From contig ML996694.1 of assembly GCA_010356995.1 (NCBI GenBank), forward strand, positions 325,865 through 389,864: a stretch of DNA of 64,000 bases, in the 5' to 3' direction. The notes below the pieces were generated by a model. The model was not told where the DNA came from. It did no database searches and worked only from the letters and a program-made list of their open reading frames with translations. Of the stretch, positions 1 through 11,604 are shown piece after piece; position 1 is the first letter of the stretch, and each line of letters starts with the position of its first letter. The position numbers were made by a program, and so were the translations under genes. The DNA is from Trichodelitschia bisporula (taxonomy: Eukaryota > Ascomycota > Dothideomycetes > Phaeotrichales > Phaeotrichaceae).

Positions 1-317
1 ACGACCATTCCGTCTACATCCAGTAACAGCGAAAACCCAACCCCATGCCGCGTCTGAACAATTTGATAACAGACATCGTCAACCCCAGAGATCCAAACCC
101 ACCAGCAAAAGCAACCATGCAGTGAAGACATCCATTTGACTACCGCGCACCGAATTACAAATGAACAGAAACACCACCATGCCCCCCTAACTCCCTTGCT
201 GTGCACACAAACGCCATGTCAAGATCAATTAGAACCCTGCCGCACGTGCCCATGTCCACCCATGAAATCCATACCATCCGAGTTGAAACGCACCACAAAG
301 AACCATGCACTGTCTCG
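1..317. other. No gene seen; 3' flank of the Tpr gene
   Basis: Downstream flank of the minus-strand Mlp1/Tpr gene. The short open frames here have no family features and no splice continuity. I see nothing functional beyond probable 3' untranslated sequence. Confidence 0.4.
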
Positions 318-661
318 CTAGTCCAAGGAATTGCCAGACCGCCGTGCCTTCATCTTCTTGAACACACAAGGGGAAGCTCCCGTAGGGGGAGGGGCGTATT
401 CCTCAGCGGGGTCCTCCGGCCGATAACGAGCGAAGATCTGCTCCGAGGGCAGAGGCCGAGCATCGGAGTCATCCGTGGGAGGGGAGCAAGCTACGTAAAT
501 TGTTAGTATCTGTCATTTAAGAGCACCCTGACTCAACATACCACGACGACGCTTCTCCACGTAACCCTCATCGCCAAACGGATCATCGACTCGAGCACGC
601 TTCAGGGAGTACGTGTAAAATGGACCGGGGTAGGTGACGTGCAATGGGGGAGAGGAAGACA
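318..661 (-). other. Two predicted C-terminal exons of the Tpr gene
   Basis: Exons 542-661 and 318-490 lie beyond the first in-frame stop (766) of the Tpr reading frame. Joined by the 51-nt intron 491-541 (GTATGT donor, TACTAAC branch, GTAG acceptor), they encode a segment with a basic KRAR/EKRRR cluster. It then has an acidic/proline stretch (PSEQIFARYRPEDP) and ends near KKMKARRSGNSLD. The phase matches a splice from donor 791 in the main Tpr exon, replacing the last eight residues (GEGDGETQ). If they belong to a separate gene, its start is not visible here. Confidence 0.5.
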
Positions 662-3600
662 CTATTTTCAGTCAGTAATCGTGTCATAAAAGACAGTAGA
701 TAAAGCACACCCCAAAACGGTAAAGCAAGAGCCATAGAAGGCAGTAACGAAAAGGTGCCCGGCACCTATTGTGTCTCTCCATCTCCCTCACCTCTAGCGC
801 GCTTCTCCGCGCTGCCTCCATCCTCGCCCTCACCATCCTCGCGCGCACGCTTGGGAACAAACTGGCGAGCCCCCGGGTTCATGTTGTTGGCAGCTGGCCC
901 ACGCGGGCTGCTAGGAGCACCGGCACCACGACCGCCCGGAACCTGAGTCTGGAGAGGTACGGCACCACCACGGCCACCTCTACCACCGCGGCCACGAGGA
1001 CCCTGCGGAAGGTTGGACCCACGGCCCCCGCCTCCAGCTCCACCCTGCTGATGGGCTTGCTGCTGGGCGTGGCTCATCTGTTGCTGCACACCAGCTCCAC
1101 CCTGGGCACCACCGCGACGGCCGCCCATGCCACCAGGACGAGGAATACCTGAGGAAGGTGCGTTCTGCGCCGCGAGGTTGCGCAGGGCAGCTGGACCGGT
1201 GCCAGCCTGAGGCGGACGAATTTGCGACGGCTGCCCGAAAGCAGCCTGCTGTGGCTGGGAAGGCTGCCCGAAGGCAGGCTGCTGCTGACTAGGCTGGCCA
1301 AAGGCCGCCGGCTGTTGACTAGGTTGACCAAAGGCCGCCGGCTTTTGACTAGGCTGACCAAAGGCCGCTGGCTGCTGACTAGGCTGGCTAGGTTGCCCGA
1401 AAGTCGACTGCTGCTGACCGGCCTGAGGTTGAGCCGCCTGCGGGGCGTTATTCGTATTGCCGAAAGGAGTAGCTTGAGCCGATGCCGGGCCCGTCGGAGG
1501 AGCCTGAGCGGGCTGAGCGGGCTGCTGAGGCTGGGCAGGCTGCTGGGGAGCGGCGTCCGGCCGCATAGCACGAGGCGCCCCGGATTGAAGCGTCTTAGTT
1601 TTCGCGGTCTCCCAGACTTCGCCGACGGGAGCCTGGGGATTGGCCTTCGCAACGTGTTCAACGTAGTCGAGTTTAGACGTAGCAGCCTTGACCTTGTTTT
1701 CTGCCATCTGCAGTTTCACGGAGTGGCGCTTAGACTCCATCTGGACCGCATTAGCTTTCGCTGTTTCTGCTGCCTTCGCTGCTTCTGCAAGCTTGTCGGC
1801 CATGGCCTTTTCTTGCTCCTCGCGGATCTTGGCTTCCAAAGATTCTTTCTCCTGGGACAACTTTGCTTGGACATTGCGCGTGAGAAGATTTTTGACAACG
1901 GGATGTGTGGCGATGAGCTCTTTAAGCTCTTCAGGGCCGGGCGTCCACTTGGTGGGAGGCGCCGTGCCTTCGGTACTCACTTGCTGCTCCAGATTCCGAT
2001 TCTCAGCATTCTGCTGGAAGGTGGCCTTCAGCTGCTCAATCTCCGCTGCATGCTCCTCTTTGAGCTTCTCCATAGCTGCTTCATGCTCTTGCATAATCTG
2101 CTTCCGAATTTCTTCTTTGCCATCGTTAAGCTTAGAAGAGAGCTGCTTGCGCATCACGTCGGCGCGCTTCTGGAAGGTTTCTTCGGCGGCCCGAACCCGC
2201 TTGTCGTGTTCGGCATCGAGCGATTCCCGGATGGACTTGATCTTCTCCTCAAGCTGTTCGGCGATGGACAAGTCTTCAGGATTCTCCGATGCAGAAATAC
2301 CAGCGGTCGCACGAAGTACCTCGAGTTGCTCATGGGTGGTCTTAAGCTCAGCCACCACCTGTTGAACATCGGGGTTGGAAAAGGGATCCGCAGATTCCAG
2401 CTTGCCGATCTGGTTCCTCAGAGTATCCTGACCAACGTTAGTAACACAAGAGGTCTCATTACCATATGTCCTTACCATTTGCTCCTCAAGCTCCCGAATG
2501 CGACCCTGGAGAGCCTCTTTCTCAGCGACGAGAGCCTTAGTACGCTCGATTTCTTCTTCCAGACGGCCCGTAGTAGCCGCAAGCTGATTGCGAAGCCCCA
2601 CAAGCTCCATAAGCTCCTCTGCGTTGGCCGGAGCGGCATGGTCATCGATCTGACCTTCCTCGGCAGCATTGACAGTTTCCTGGGCACGAGTAAGGGCCTC
2701 GTCGCGAGCAGCCTTTGTCTGCTCCAATTCCTCCTTGACAGCTTCAAGTTCCTGGATGAGTTGAGCCTTCTCCTTGGAAGCAGCCTCGATCTGCCCATTC
2801 TTGTCACGAATGATACCATTCTGTTCGCGGGCCTTGGCCTTTGACTGGTCAATAAGCTTCGCCCGACGAGTTTCCCACTCAACCTTGCGTTCCTCCCAAA
2901 CGCGGGCAATCTCTTCCTGAGCATTGGTGATCTGTTGAGGAATGCCATCAACCTGCCCCTGCAGTTGAACCTTCTCGGCAACCAAGCCATCACGCTCGGT
3001 CTCAAGTTCAGAGATGCGGGTCTCGAGATTCTCGAGTTCGGCAACACGGTTCTTGAGAGCTTCAAGTTCAGCAGGATCCACGCGGTCGTACTTCTGCATG
3101 ATGTCCTGCGTCCGCTTCTGCCAGCGATCACGATCCTCCTGGATGAGGCGGAGTTCGTTCTCCTTCGCAGGGAGCTCGTTTTCGAACTGAAGAATACGAG
3201 CATGAAGCGGCTCCATCTGTTGCTGGATAACCTCGAGTTCTTGAATCTTAGCCCCAAGCTGGGCCTTCACTTGAATGGTCTCGCTACGAAGCGCAGCGTT
3301 GCTCTCGCGGAACACGTTGAGCTCGTTGAGAGTCTGCACAAGCTTGGTCTGGTTGAGTGCGTTCTGTTCCCGATCCATCTGAAGTTGGTGCTCCTGGCTC
3401 AGCTTCTCACGAACATGGTCGAGCTGAGACTGGGTGCTCTCGAGTTGAGTCTGGAGACGCTTGTTCTCCTTGACCGCCAGATCATATTGCGCATCGACGA
3501 TATCCTTCTCTTGACGAAGGAAGCGGATGATCTCCTGAACATTCTCGGGAGCAGTGTCGGTGTTCGTAGTGGCATCACCTTCGGTAGTGCGATTCTTACG

Positions 3601-6600
3601 AAGTGCTCCAATCTGTTGGCTGACGTCCTCGAGTTGTTGATGCAGACGACGGTTTTGGACAAGAGCCTCTTCGCGACGAAGTTTCAAGTCCGCAATCTCC
3701 TGTTCATAGCGGCCCTTGGTTTCCTCCCAGTTCGCTTCGCTCTGGGCCAAGGTGGACTTCGCATACTCGGCTTCGGCCTTGAAATTCGCAACTTCGGACT
3801 TGAGGTCGTTGAACTCGCCACGAATCTTCTGAACGGTCTTGGAAGCTTCCGCATGCTTGACAAGCTCGTTCTCATAGCTCTCCTGAGCCTGACGCGTGAT
3901 TTCAGCCTGTGCCTTGAGGTCCTCTTGGTGGAGCTTGGAAGTTTCCTCAAGACGCTGAACATTGTCCTGCAGACGGGCAACCTCAGTGTCAAGCGCCTGT
4001 TTCTGCTGGTTGAACTTGACACTCGACTCCTCGTACTTCGTGCGGATTTCAGACAGTTCCGCATTGGAAGTGGTGAGCTCGGTGGAGATTTCTTCAACCC
4101 GCTTCTGAAGGTCTTGGATCTTAGCGTCCTTTTCGGACGCCGCGCGATCCATCTCCTCTTGGAGTTGAGTCTGGGTCTCGGTGAAGTTTTGCAACTCGTC
4201 CTCAGCAGCCTGGCTGATTTCTTTGTACTGTTCGACGTCCCCGAGCGCTTGGTTGAGCTCGACCTGCTTAATTTCGAGATCACGCTTGAGATCAGCGATC
4301 TCTACGAGCAGCTCCTGCTCCCGGTTTTCGTTGCTCTGTTGGGTACCAGAAGTCAGGCGAGGCTGGAGAGCCTGGGCCTTCTCTTCAGCATTGCGAAGCT
4401 GAATCTTGATTTCGTCCACGTTCGACTGCAACTGGTCACGCTGAGCCTTAGCGGTGGCAAGCTCTTCACGAGCGCTGCTGAGGCTCCGAAGCAGATCCTG
4501 AATCTGCTGTTGATTCTGTTCTTGCTGATACTGGTAGCGCATGGCTGACTTCTTGTTGTCGTCGGCTTCTTGCTCAAGTTTCTCTTCAGTGCGCTGGAGT
4601 TCAGCCTCCAGAGAATCAATGCGCGTCTGCAACCGCTTGCGAGTTTCGGCTTCATCATGCTCACGCTCGTTCTGGAGGCGCTGAAGATCGGCGATCATCT
4701 TGTTCTGACGACCCTGATCCTCACGAAGCTGAGTGTTGTCCTGGGTGAGGCGAGCCTCGATGCTCTGCCAGAGATCGCGCGCAGCCTTAAGATTGGCGGA
4801 TTCGTGACGCAAACTATCCACGAGGGCCTTAGCATCGATGAGTTCCTCGGCAACTTGTTGAGTCCGAAGATCCTGCTTGGCCGCGAGTTCGGAGAGAGAC
4901 TGAGAACGCTTCTGAAGCTCGGCATTCTCAGCCTTGAGAGCGTTGTAGTTCGATTGAAGCAGCTCGTAGCGCTCCATAGACAGAGTTATGTGGCTGCTGA
5001 TGCGAGCGTGCTCAGCCTGCAGCTCGGCCTTCTCCTTTGCAAGGCGGTCGACTTGCTGCTTCAGAGTAGCCTGGTCGGTGACAGCTTCCTCACGGAAAGC
5101 CTCGAAGTGCGATTTGACCTCCTTCAGGAGCTTCACCTGTTCGGCCAACCCGGCAGCGTCAAGAGTAGACTCGGTGCTCTGACCGCGCTTGCGGGCAGGA
5201 GACTGCGCCAGCATAGCATTCAGGTCTTCACCATCAGCCAGCTTGCGCTCGGCGAGAACGCGCTTGAAGATTTCACGCTCGCGGATGTAGGAGTCGAGGC
5301 GAATTTGAAGAGATTTGATGGCGTCGGTTTGTTGCGCGTACTTCTCCCGAATTTCCTCAAGGTCGTGGCGGTCCTGTTCGATCTGGGCCTCGCGAGCCTT
5401 CGCCGACTCGCCTTCCTTCTCGTCACAGAGTTCGCGCGTAAAGTGGAGGAGCTTTTCGTTTTGCGTCATCAGCTCATTGACGTTGTGGAAGATCACAAGA
5501 TGCTCGTTGATAAACTGCGCAACTTCCGGCAAGTCCTCCTGGTCGCCGCGGAGCTCTTCGCGAGCAAGCTTATCCAGGTAAACACGCTCGTTGTCGTCGA
5601 GAGCCCGAATGCCCCGCTCGCGAGACTCAAGTTCGACCATCAGCACCTTGGATTGCGCACTGAAGTCGCGAATCTGTTCACGGAGGATGTTGGCTTCCTT
5701 GCGGAAACCTTCGCCCATACCTTGGAATTTGCGGGCATTCTTCTTCGCCTCATCGCGCTCCTTGTGCGCTGTTTCGATGACAGCAACAAGCTCTTGGACC
5801 TCAGCCTTAAGGCGGTCGTTGTCCATGCGCAGTTCATCAAACTCAGGCTGGCGGTTTTCAAGGTCACTGAGCATCTCATCGATAGTGGCAGTAAGGCGGT
5901 CGTTGCGACGACGCTCGATCTCGAGTTCTGCCCTCAGCTTAGAATGTTCACTGACCATGCGAGTGACACTCTGGGATTTCATTTGCGATCCACCAGGGGA
6001 AGAGAAAATGCCAGGAGAGCCCAGACGGGAGGGAGTGCCATAGGCCGTGAATCCGTTCACTTCGCGACGCGGGGTGCCAGGGCGAGGAGTGCCAGCCTTC
6101 AGGGTGGTAATTTGGTTGTCCAGAGCCTCGATTTGGGTTTCCAGCTCCACGATCTGCTGGTTGGCAGTGACGCGCTCCTTGCGCTCATCTTCGATCTCGG
6201 CTTGAAGGCGGCCAATCTCATCGGCGGCGTCATCCTTCATCTGCTCGTAGGTCGCTTCAAGTTCGCGCACACGGGCCTGGGCGTCATCTGCCTTCTGCTT
6301 CTGCATGTCGAGAAGTCTACGGGCGCTGTCCAGCTCCGCTTGGAAGGATTCGGCGCGGCGGGCACTGTCTTCCTCCATGGTTTGAATCTTTGCAAAGGCG
6401 TCTTCAGCCTTGCGAGAAAGCTCGCTGACCTGGATGCGCAGAGCGCCTTCCGTGCGCTGGAGAGTTTCGACTAAGCGGGAAGATTCCTCCTGATCGCGCA
6501 AAAGTGCAGAGATCTTCGCACTCTTTTCCTTGCGGAACTTGCTAAACTCTTCATTCCGACGCTTGAGCTCATCCGAGGTCCACTCGTTGCTCTTCTTGAG

Positions 6601-7247
6601 AAGTTCTATTTCCTGTTGGAGATTCTGTTCCCGGAACTTCGTGCTCATGGCAGCCGCCTCCGCTGACTGAAGCTTATCTTCCAGCTGTGAAACTTCGCGA
6701 CGAAGGGCTTGGATCTTCTGCTGCTGATTGTGAAGTTCTTCCGTGAGCTTGTCGTGGACTGTGGCCTTCGATTCGAGCAATGCAGTGGTGTCGCGATTCG
6801 TCTCCTCCAACTGAGAGATACGCGCATGGAGCTGCTGAACCTCGGTGGAGCTGCTGTTCGAGGCGATCTTCAGCGACTGAAGCTCTGCATCGAGAGTAAG
6901 GCGCGCGTTGTCTATCATGGAATCAGCTTGAAATCTTGCCATCAGGAACAGGTGAACAAACCTTGCTCAGCGATCTTGTTGCGCAGTTCTTCGACGTCTT
7001 TGGTGGATTTCTCCAGGGAGGCCTTCAGCTTCTTTTCGCGATTCTGTCCAGTGCGTACAAAAGCGTCGAGTTCAATCTCTGAGCGGAGCTTGTTTTGCTC
7101 GATCTGCTCGCACTGCCGCAACTTCTCGATGATTTTTGGGAGAAGCTCGAGGATCGCATCCTTCGTAGGAGCATCGATGAGGGTAGTGACAAATGTCTGA
7201 GGGACTTCGAACGCCGCGGCGACGTAGCCGATGTCGAGAGTCGCCAT
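318..7247 (-). CDS. MLP1: Nuclear pore basket protein Mlp1/Tpr-like, giant coiled coil
   Basis: Filament-forming nucleoporin of the Tpr/Mlp family, which builds the nuclear basket and helps mRNA quality control and export. Exon 1 (7247-6962) starts at ATG and joins the main exon (from 6926) through a very short 35-nt intron (6927-6961). The main exon stays open to a TAG at 766. The roughly 2,090-residue product is almost continuous heptad-repeat coiled coil, with a non-helical Gly/Pro/Thr break (GTPRPGTPRR region, about 6000-6100). It ends in a Gln/Pro tail with FGQPSQ repeats, RGG-like segments and KRAR nuclear-localisation clusters. I extend the 3' end past the 766 stop: a donor at 791, acceptor at 662, exon 542-661, an intron 491-541 with a perfect TACTAAC branch site, and an exon 490-318 keep one frame to a TAG at 318. 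The gene itself is secure; the tail (about 97 residues) is less so, and a shorter form may end at 766. Confidence 0.88.
1218..1410 (-). repeat. FGQPSQ repeat array in the Tpr C-terminal tail
   Basis: Six copies of the peptide FGQPSQ, spaced about ten residues apart and separated by PAA/QQ linkers, are encoded in tandem. The DNA units are near 30 bp and imperfect. FG motifs are typical of channel nucleoporins rather than of the Mlp/Tpr coiled-coil proteins. Confidence 0.85.
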
Positions 7248-8606
7248 TGCGGCGGAACGTGGAATTGTGAGATAGGAAAGTGGGTTCGTGGTAGCGGAAC
7301 GTGGGATCGTGAGATGTGATCGAGAATGTATGATTGACGCAAGTCAAAGGAATGGGAGAAACAGAGAATTATCCAGTGGCCCGGATGGCGCACGCCTCGA
7401 TAAACAACAAGTTGGCTTCCAGTAAGGGAGTGTGGTTGTTGTTGAACGCAGAGGGTGCAGTGAAAGGGTGTGGTGTAAAGAAGATGGAGGTGCTGCACCC
7501 GTGTAGGTGAACTTGACGCGACAGGTCACTGGTCCGTGCGCACCAGGAAACCCACGCCAAGACTTCACTTTAGAACGCCAAGACTTCGACAAGAGCGAGC
7601 CTCAAACGGTCCGTGTCAACGTCACATTTATGTCCGATGTAAAAGTTCGTGTCTCTCGCACACCAGTGGTTTGCACAACATTTGGGTGGGCAATAGATTC
7701 TATCGCAACAGGCTTCGGATGCTACCAATGGTTGATATGGCCGATTTCAGGCAACAGCCGCACAAAGAATTCTATCCCTTTGTCACTTCCAGATGGTTCC
7801 GCCGCATCATTCATACTCAACGAAACATCCCACATCACAGCACATCAGACAGGATTATTTTAGAATGTGTTTATGACTGGTTTAAGGCACTAACCCGTAG
7901 ACTTCGACAGGCAACCGCGCCGCCCTCGCCCGTTAACACCCCCACCAACAAGCTCCACACCAACCCAGCTACCTGTCTAAACCAAACCTCAACTCTCAGA
8001 ACCCACATCAACGCCAGCCTATGCCGATGCCGATGCGAGCCCGATACAAGCTCGGCCGTTATCATGGTGTATCGTATGGCTGACGATGTCGACCCATGGA
8101 CATCAGGCCAGTTCATGCCTTATCGCTACCCGAAAGTGAAGGGAAATCATGATGTAGTGATCCTGGCGAGGACCACGGGCCCACATGACGTATAGTCATT
8201 ACGCTGAGAAGACAACTGGAAGAATAGCACAAAAACATCATCAGAAGGCTTCAAAATCATGCTCGCAATGTCCAAAAAAACAAAAACTGGCTCATGAGGT
8301 GGTATCTCTCCTAATCATTCAAAAAGGGAAAAGCAAAAGGTTTGACAAATGCTTTTGTCGTAGCGCCGTAAACGTCATTTCGTAAAAACTCGTGGACCAG
8401 TTCGAGGAAGCGAAACGAAGGAATGTGGTGAACGGTCGGTGTCTAGTTGTCGAGTCTTACATGTGGTGTTCGTCAGAGGAGCCGTCTCGAGTCTAGGCAT
8501 CGCTCATACTCGTGACACAGGTCATCGTGGCTTCGTTAACATGCTGAAGCTGACAAAGGAAATGGTATAATGCAGTGTAACGACGGAAGCAAACGCGTCG
8601 AATCGC
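7248..8606. other. Intergenic, no supported gene
   Basis: Upstream region of the Tpr gene and downstream region of the zinc-cluster regulator. The longest open frame (7536-8195, +) has a low-complexity, non-family composition and no splice signals that extend it. Promoter elements for Tpr are expected near 7250-7600, but no specific motif could be identified. Confidence 0.5.
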
Positions 8607-11168
8607 CTAGCTGTTCGCCCGGATGACGAGCTTGCTCAGGAACTTGTTCGAGAGGCAGTCAAAGTCTTCGCGGTCATATTTGGCATCATTGCGGCCCCGG
8701 AGGTACGTTTCTACGCGAGTTAGAAGACACACTCAACCAGTATGGGCTTAGGGGTAAAACTAACCGTATTTCTCCACGTGGCCGCGGATTTCTGTCATGG
8801 CGTCGCAGACGGCCAGGTTGTTGTTCAGCACATGCGAGTGCTTGCGCGTGTCCCACTCGAGGAAGCTCGGCAGCTTGGTTGAGATGGCACTGAACAGGCC
8901 GACGATGACGCCGACTGGAACCGACTCCATATCGTGGCAGAAGTTCTTGACCGCCCCCTCATCGGGCACGCGGTAATGGCAGTCGAACTGCATGAGCTCC
9001 CACACGCAGAGAATCAGAGCGGCGGTCATGAAGATGGTCGGCCAGTTCTTCAGCTTATCGCCGCTGTAGACAGACGAGTAGAGCGCCGATAGCTCCTCCA
9101 GGATGTCCTTCATCAACTCGCGCCACATGTCGGCCATGGCTTTCTTGATCTGGAAGTTGATCATAACCGGCGCACAGCTCTTGCCATAATACCTGCTCTG
9201 TGGGTCGACGATCAAACTCTCCCTTCGCTGCTGCTCAGGCAGACCTTCGATCAGTGTAATGTGGAGAGTCAGCGCATACGCCACCACAAGCTTGAGGCCC
9301 TTCCGGATAACCGGGAGCTGCGTGCGGACGTAGTAGCGGTACGTCGTCTTAAGCAGCTCGGTGACGAACTTGGTGCCGTCGAAATACTCGTCTACGAACT
9401 TCTCAAAGCCTTGGTCGATGTGCATGTCGAGGTAGTTGGAAATCATGGGAGCTGAAATGGTGTCAAGATTCGCGGCGAGCTTTGCGGTGTTGACCTCGAA
9501 GGTCTTCGTTTGTGAGTTGCTGGGGCCCAGCTGCTCCATCCAGTCGACACCAAAGCACTTTTCGTCCACAACATACACCTCGTGCGCCTTAATCGGCATG
9601 AAATAGCCGTATCCGTGGGTGATGTAGAAGCGGTGCTCATACTGCGAGAAACCCTTGATGTTGGCAATGGAGACGCTGCAGTTAACGTGGCGTTCATAGT
9701 CGGCATTCCAACCCTTCAGGAAAGACGCGATATCCTTGATATCCATGCGTGTGCACGGAACCTGCCAGAGGCGTGCATGCGCTGGCTGACATCCACCGCA
9801 GGGATCGCCTTTATCGCACACCTTCTTCAGGAACTTGCACCGCAAGCAGGCACGCAGTTTGCGGATCTCGTGGGCCTGTTGCCGTTGCTCAGGGCGCAGG
9901 GGGCCGCGCCTCCGTCCGACCTTCTTCTCCGCCTTTTCTTTGCCGCTGCTGGCCGAAGCAGGCGCCTTCTTCTTCACGATCGTCTTGGGCGTCGTTACGC
10001 CAATCGGGCTAATCGGGCTGTTGCGCCGCCTAGCCTTGGGAGAGCCCGCGCTTGATGCACTGGGTGATGTGGATGATGATGAAGATGGACTGGCGGCAAT
10101 GGCCTGTGGGGTTCGGATGATGACGGCGGAACTGGCGTCGCGGGAAGCGGCAGAGTGGGCTGGACTGTACTGCTCATTTTCAGGCGATGGGAGAATAGGC
10201 AATGCCTGCGTCAGCGTCGGCAATTGGGACTGCTCGCTCTGAGATTCCGGCTCGGGCGACACGGGAAACATGATCTCCTCAAAGCTGCTGACCGAGCGGG
10301 CCGAGTGCGGCGGAATGTCGGACGACTGCGAGTCCGTCCGGTGATGGAGGATCTGAGGGCTCACCATCGACAGTGATACCGAAAGGTCTGAGAAGCCATC
10401 CATGGAATGGCGAGGACTGTGCTCCACCTTGTTGCTGCCGTCCAAGAGCGCCCAGCTGTTGTCACTCTGGTTTGACAAAGACCGTGAAAGATACATCTCC
10501 TGCGGTGAGCTGTTGGCCATGCTCGGGTTGATGTACTCATTGCTCGATAAGCTCTCGCTCATGTTGTTGAAGCTATTCTGGAGGTAGGGTCCAAAGTCAT
10601 TATAGTGGAAGGCCATGCCTGCGATGGCCTCGGACGGCGGGCCAGAGAAGGACGAGACGAGGTACGAAGTATCGAGGCCGTTGTTTTGGAGAGGCTCCTG
10701 AGTCGTCGGGATATACTCATCGATGGGAGACGTATTGAGCGGCATACCATACGTGCCGGTGAAGAGGGAATCCATAGCGCCTGCCTCCTGACCATAAGAT
10801 TGCAACGGGAACTGGAGATCCGACGTGGTAAGCAGAGCGGTGGAAACGTCGAGGCCTTGACTGAAGGGGAAGTTGGCAGTCTGAAGGGGACCGGTGGACA
10901 TCAGGTTGGCAGCGGCGGCCATGGACGTCCGTATATCGAGGGTAGCCGTGGTAGGAAGGCCGTGAGGCAACGGAACGGTCATGGATGCATTCTGCTGACG
11001 ACTCGATGATGACTCGGCTTGAGCGAGGCCTGCGTTCCGAGACATGTTTTCGGCGTCCATGGACAGCTGCCAGGTCGCGTTGCTTGTGTAGTAGAAGTCT
11101 TGCGGAGCGGAGTTGTCAAAAGAGTCAACGCCTAGCACCTGGTCGGGTGGGAAGTCGATATGCTCCAT
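8607..11168 (-). CDS. Zinc-cluster (Zn2Cys6-type) transcriptional regulator
   Basis: Predicted 835-residue nuclear regulator. I take the ATG at 11168 (MEHIDFPPDQ); an upstream TTG extension is not needed. The N-terminal ~430 residues are Ser/Pro/Gln-rich and look disordered. A basic Lys/Arg run precedes a cysteine cluster from residue 441: C-x2-C-x6-C-x5-C-x2-C-x11-C (CLRCKFLKKVC, then DPCGGC). This is fungal binuclear-cluster-like, with a long last spacing. The C-terminal ~360 residues are a conserved-looking alpha-helical regulatory region. The main exon (8765-11168) runs into a TAG at 8760-8762. A 54-nt intron (8711-8764, GTTAGT donor, CTAAC branch, GTAG acceptor) restores the frame to a last exon (8607-8710) encoding 34 residues that end VIRANS. 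The central rather than N-terminal zinc cluster is unusual. Target genes are unknown. Confidence 0.85.
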
Positions 11169-11485
11169 GGTGGAGGGTGGGAGCGCGAACGGCAAAAGTC
11201 GGCCAAAGTTGGTTGGTGGATCAGCTGAAAGAGGCAGTGCTTGCTGATGCGAACAGGTTTGGAAAGGTGAGAGTTTCGGTAATGGCGGGGAGTGTGAGCG
11301 AACGCTCAGAGCACCGACGGGATTCAGCGCTGGGTATCACACCGACTTCGAGGAGGAGAGAAGGGGAGAGGTGAGGGGGAGGAGGCGGTGGTCGAGAGGC
11401 GGTGGTGGCCTTGGGGGGGTTTAGGGCGGGAAGGCGGGAATGTAAGTGTGGGAGGGATGGGGTTGATGGGGGGAAGTTTGGCGGG

Positions 11486-11500
11486 NNNNNNNNNNNNNNN
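11486..11500. other. Assembly gap (15 Ns)
   Basis: Fifteen consecutive N bases interrupt a G-rich tract about 320 bp upstream of the zinc-cluster regulator start. The true length and content are unknown. Sequencing through G-rich DNA probably failed here. Confidence 0.99.
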
Positions 11501-11579
11501 GTGGAAAGTGTTGGTGGGCGGTGGCTCTGTAGGAGGGGAGGGATGGGATTAGGTTTTGCCGAGCGGAGGGAGGGCTGGC

Positions 11580-11604
11580 GGGGTGGGGTGGGGAGGGGGG
11601 AGGG
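11580..11604 (+). other. G-quadruplex-prone tract
   Basis: Four or more runs of three to six G separated by single bases (GGGGTGGGGTGGGGAGGG and onward) fit the canonical G4 pattern with very short loops. The tract lies about 410 bp upstream of the regulator ATG, with the G-rich strand as the template strand. Confidence 0.6.

Noticed and set aside
1222-6474. Three long plus-strand open frames (1222-2844, 2935-4548, 4570-6474) opposite Tpr
   Set aside because: They are antisense shadows. Coiled-coil genes rich in Glu, Gln and Lys codons leave the opposite strand free of stops. The products are Leu/Ser-rich without domains.
7536-8195. 219-codon plus-strand open frame
   Set aside because: No domain, erratic composition, starts inside the Tpr promoter region and no splice continuity.
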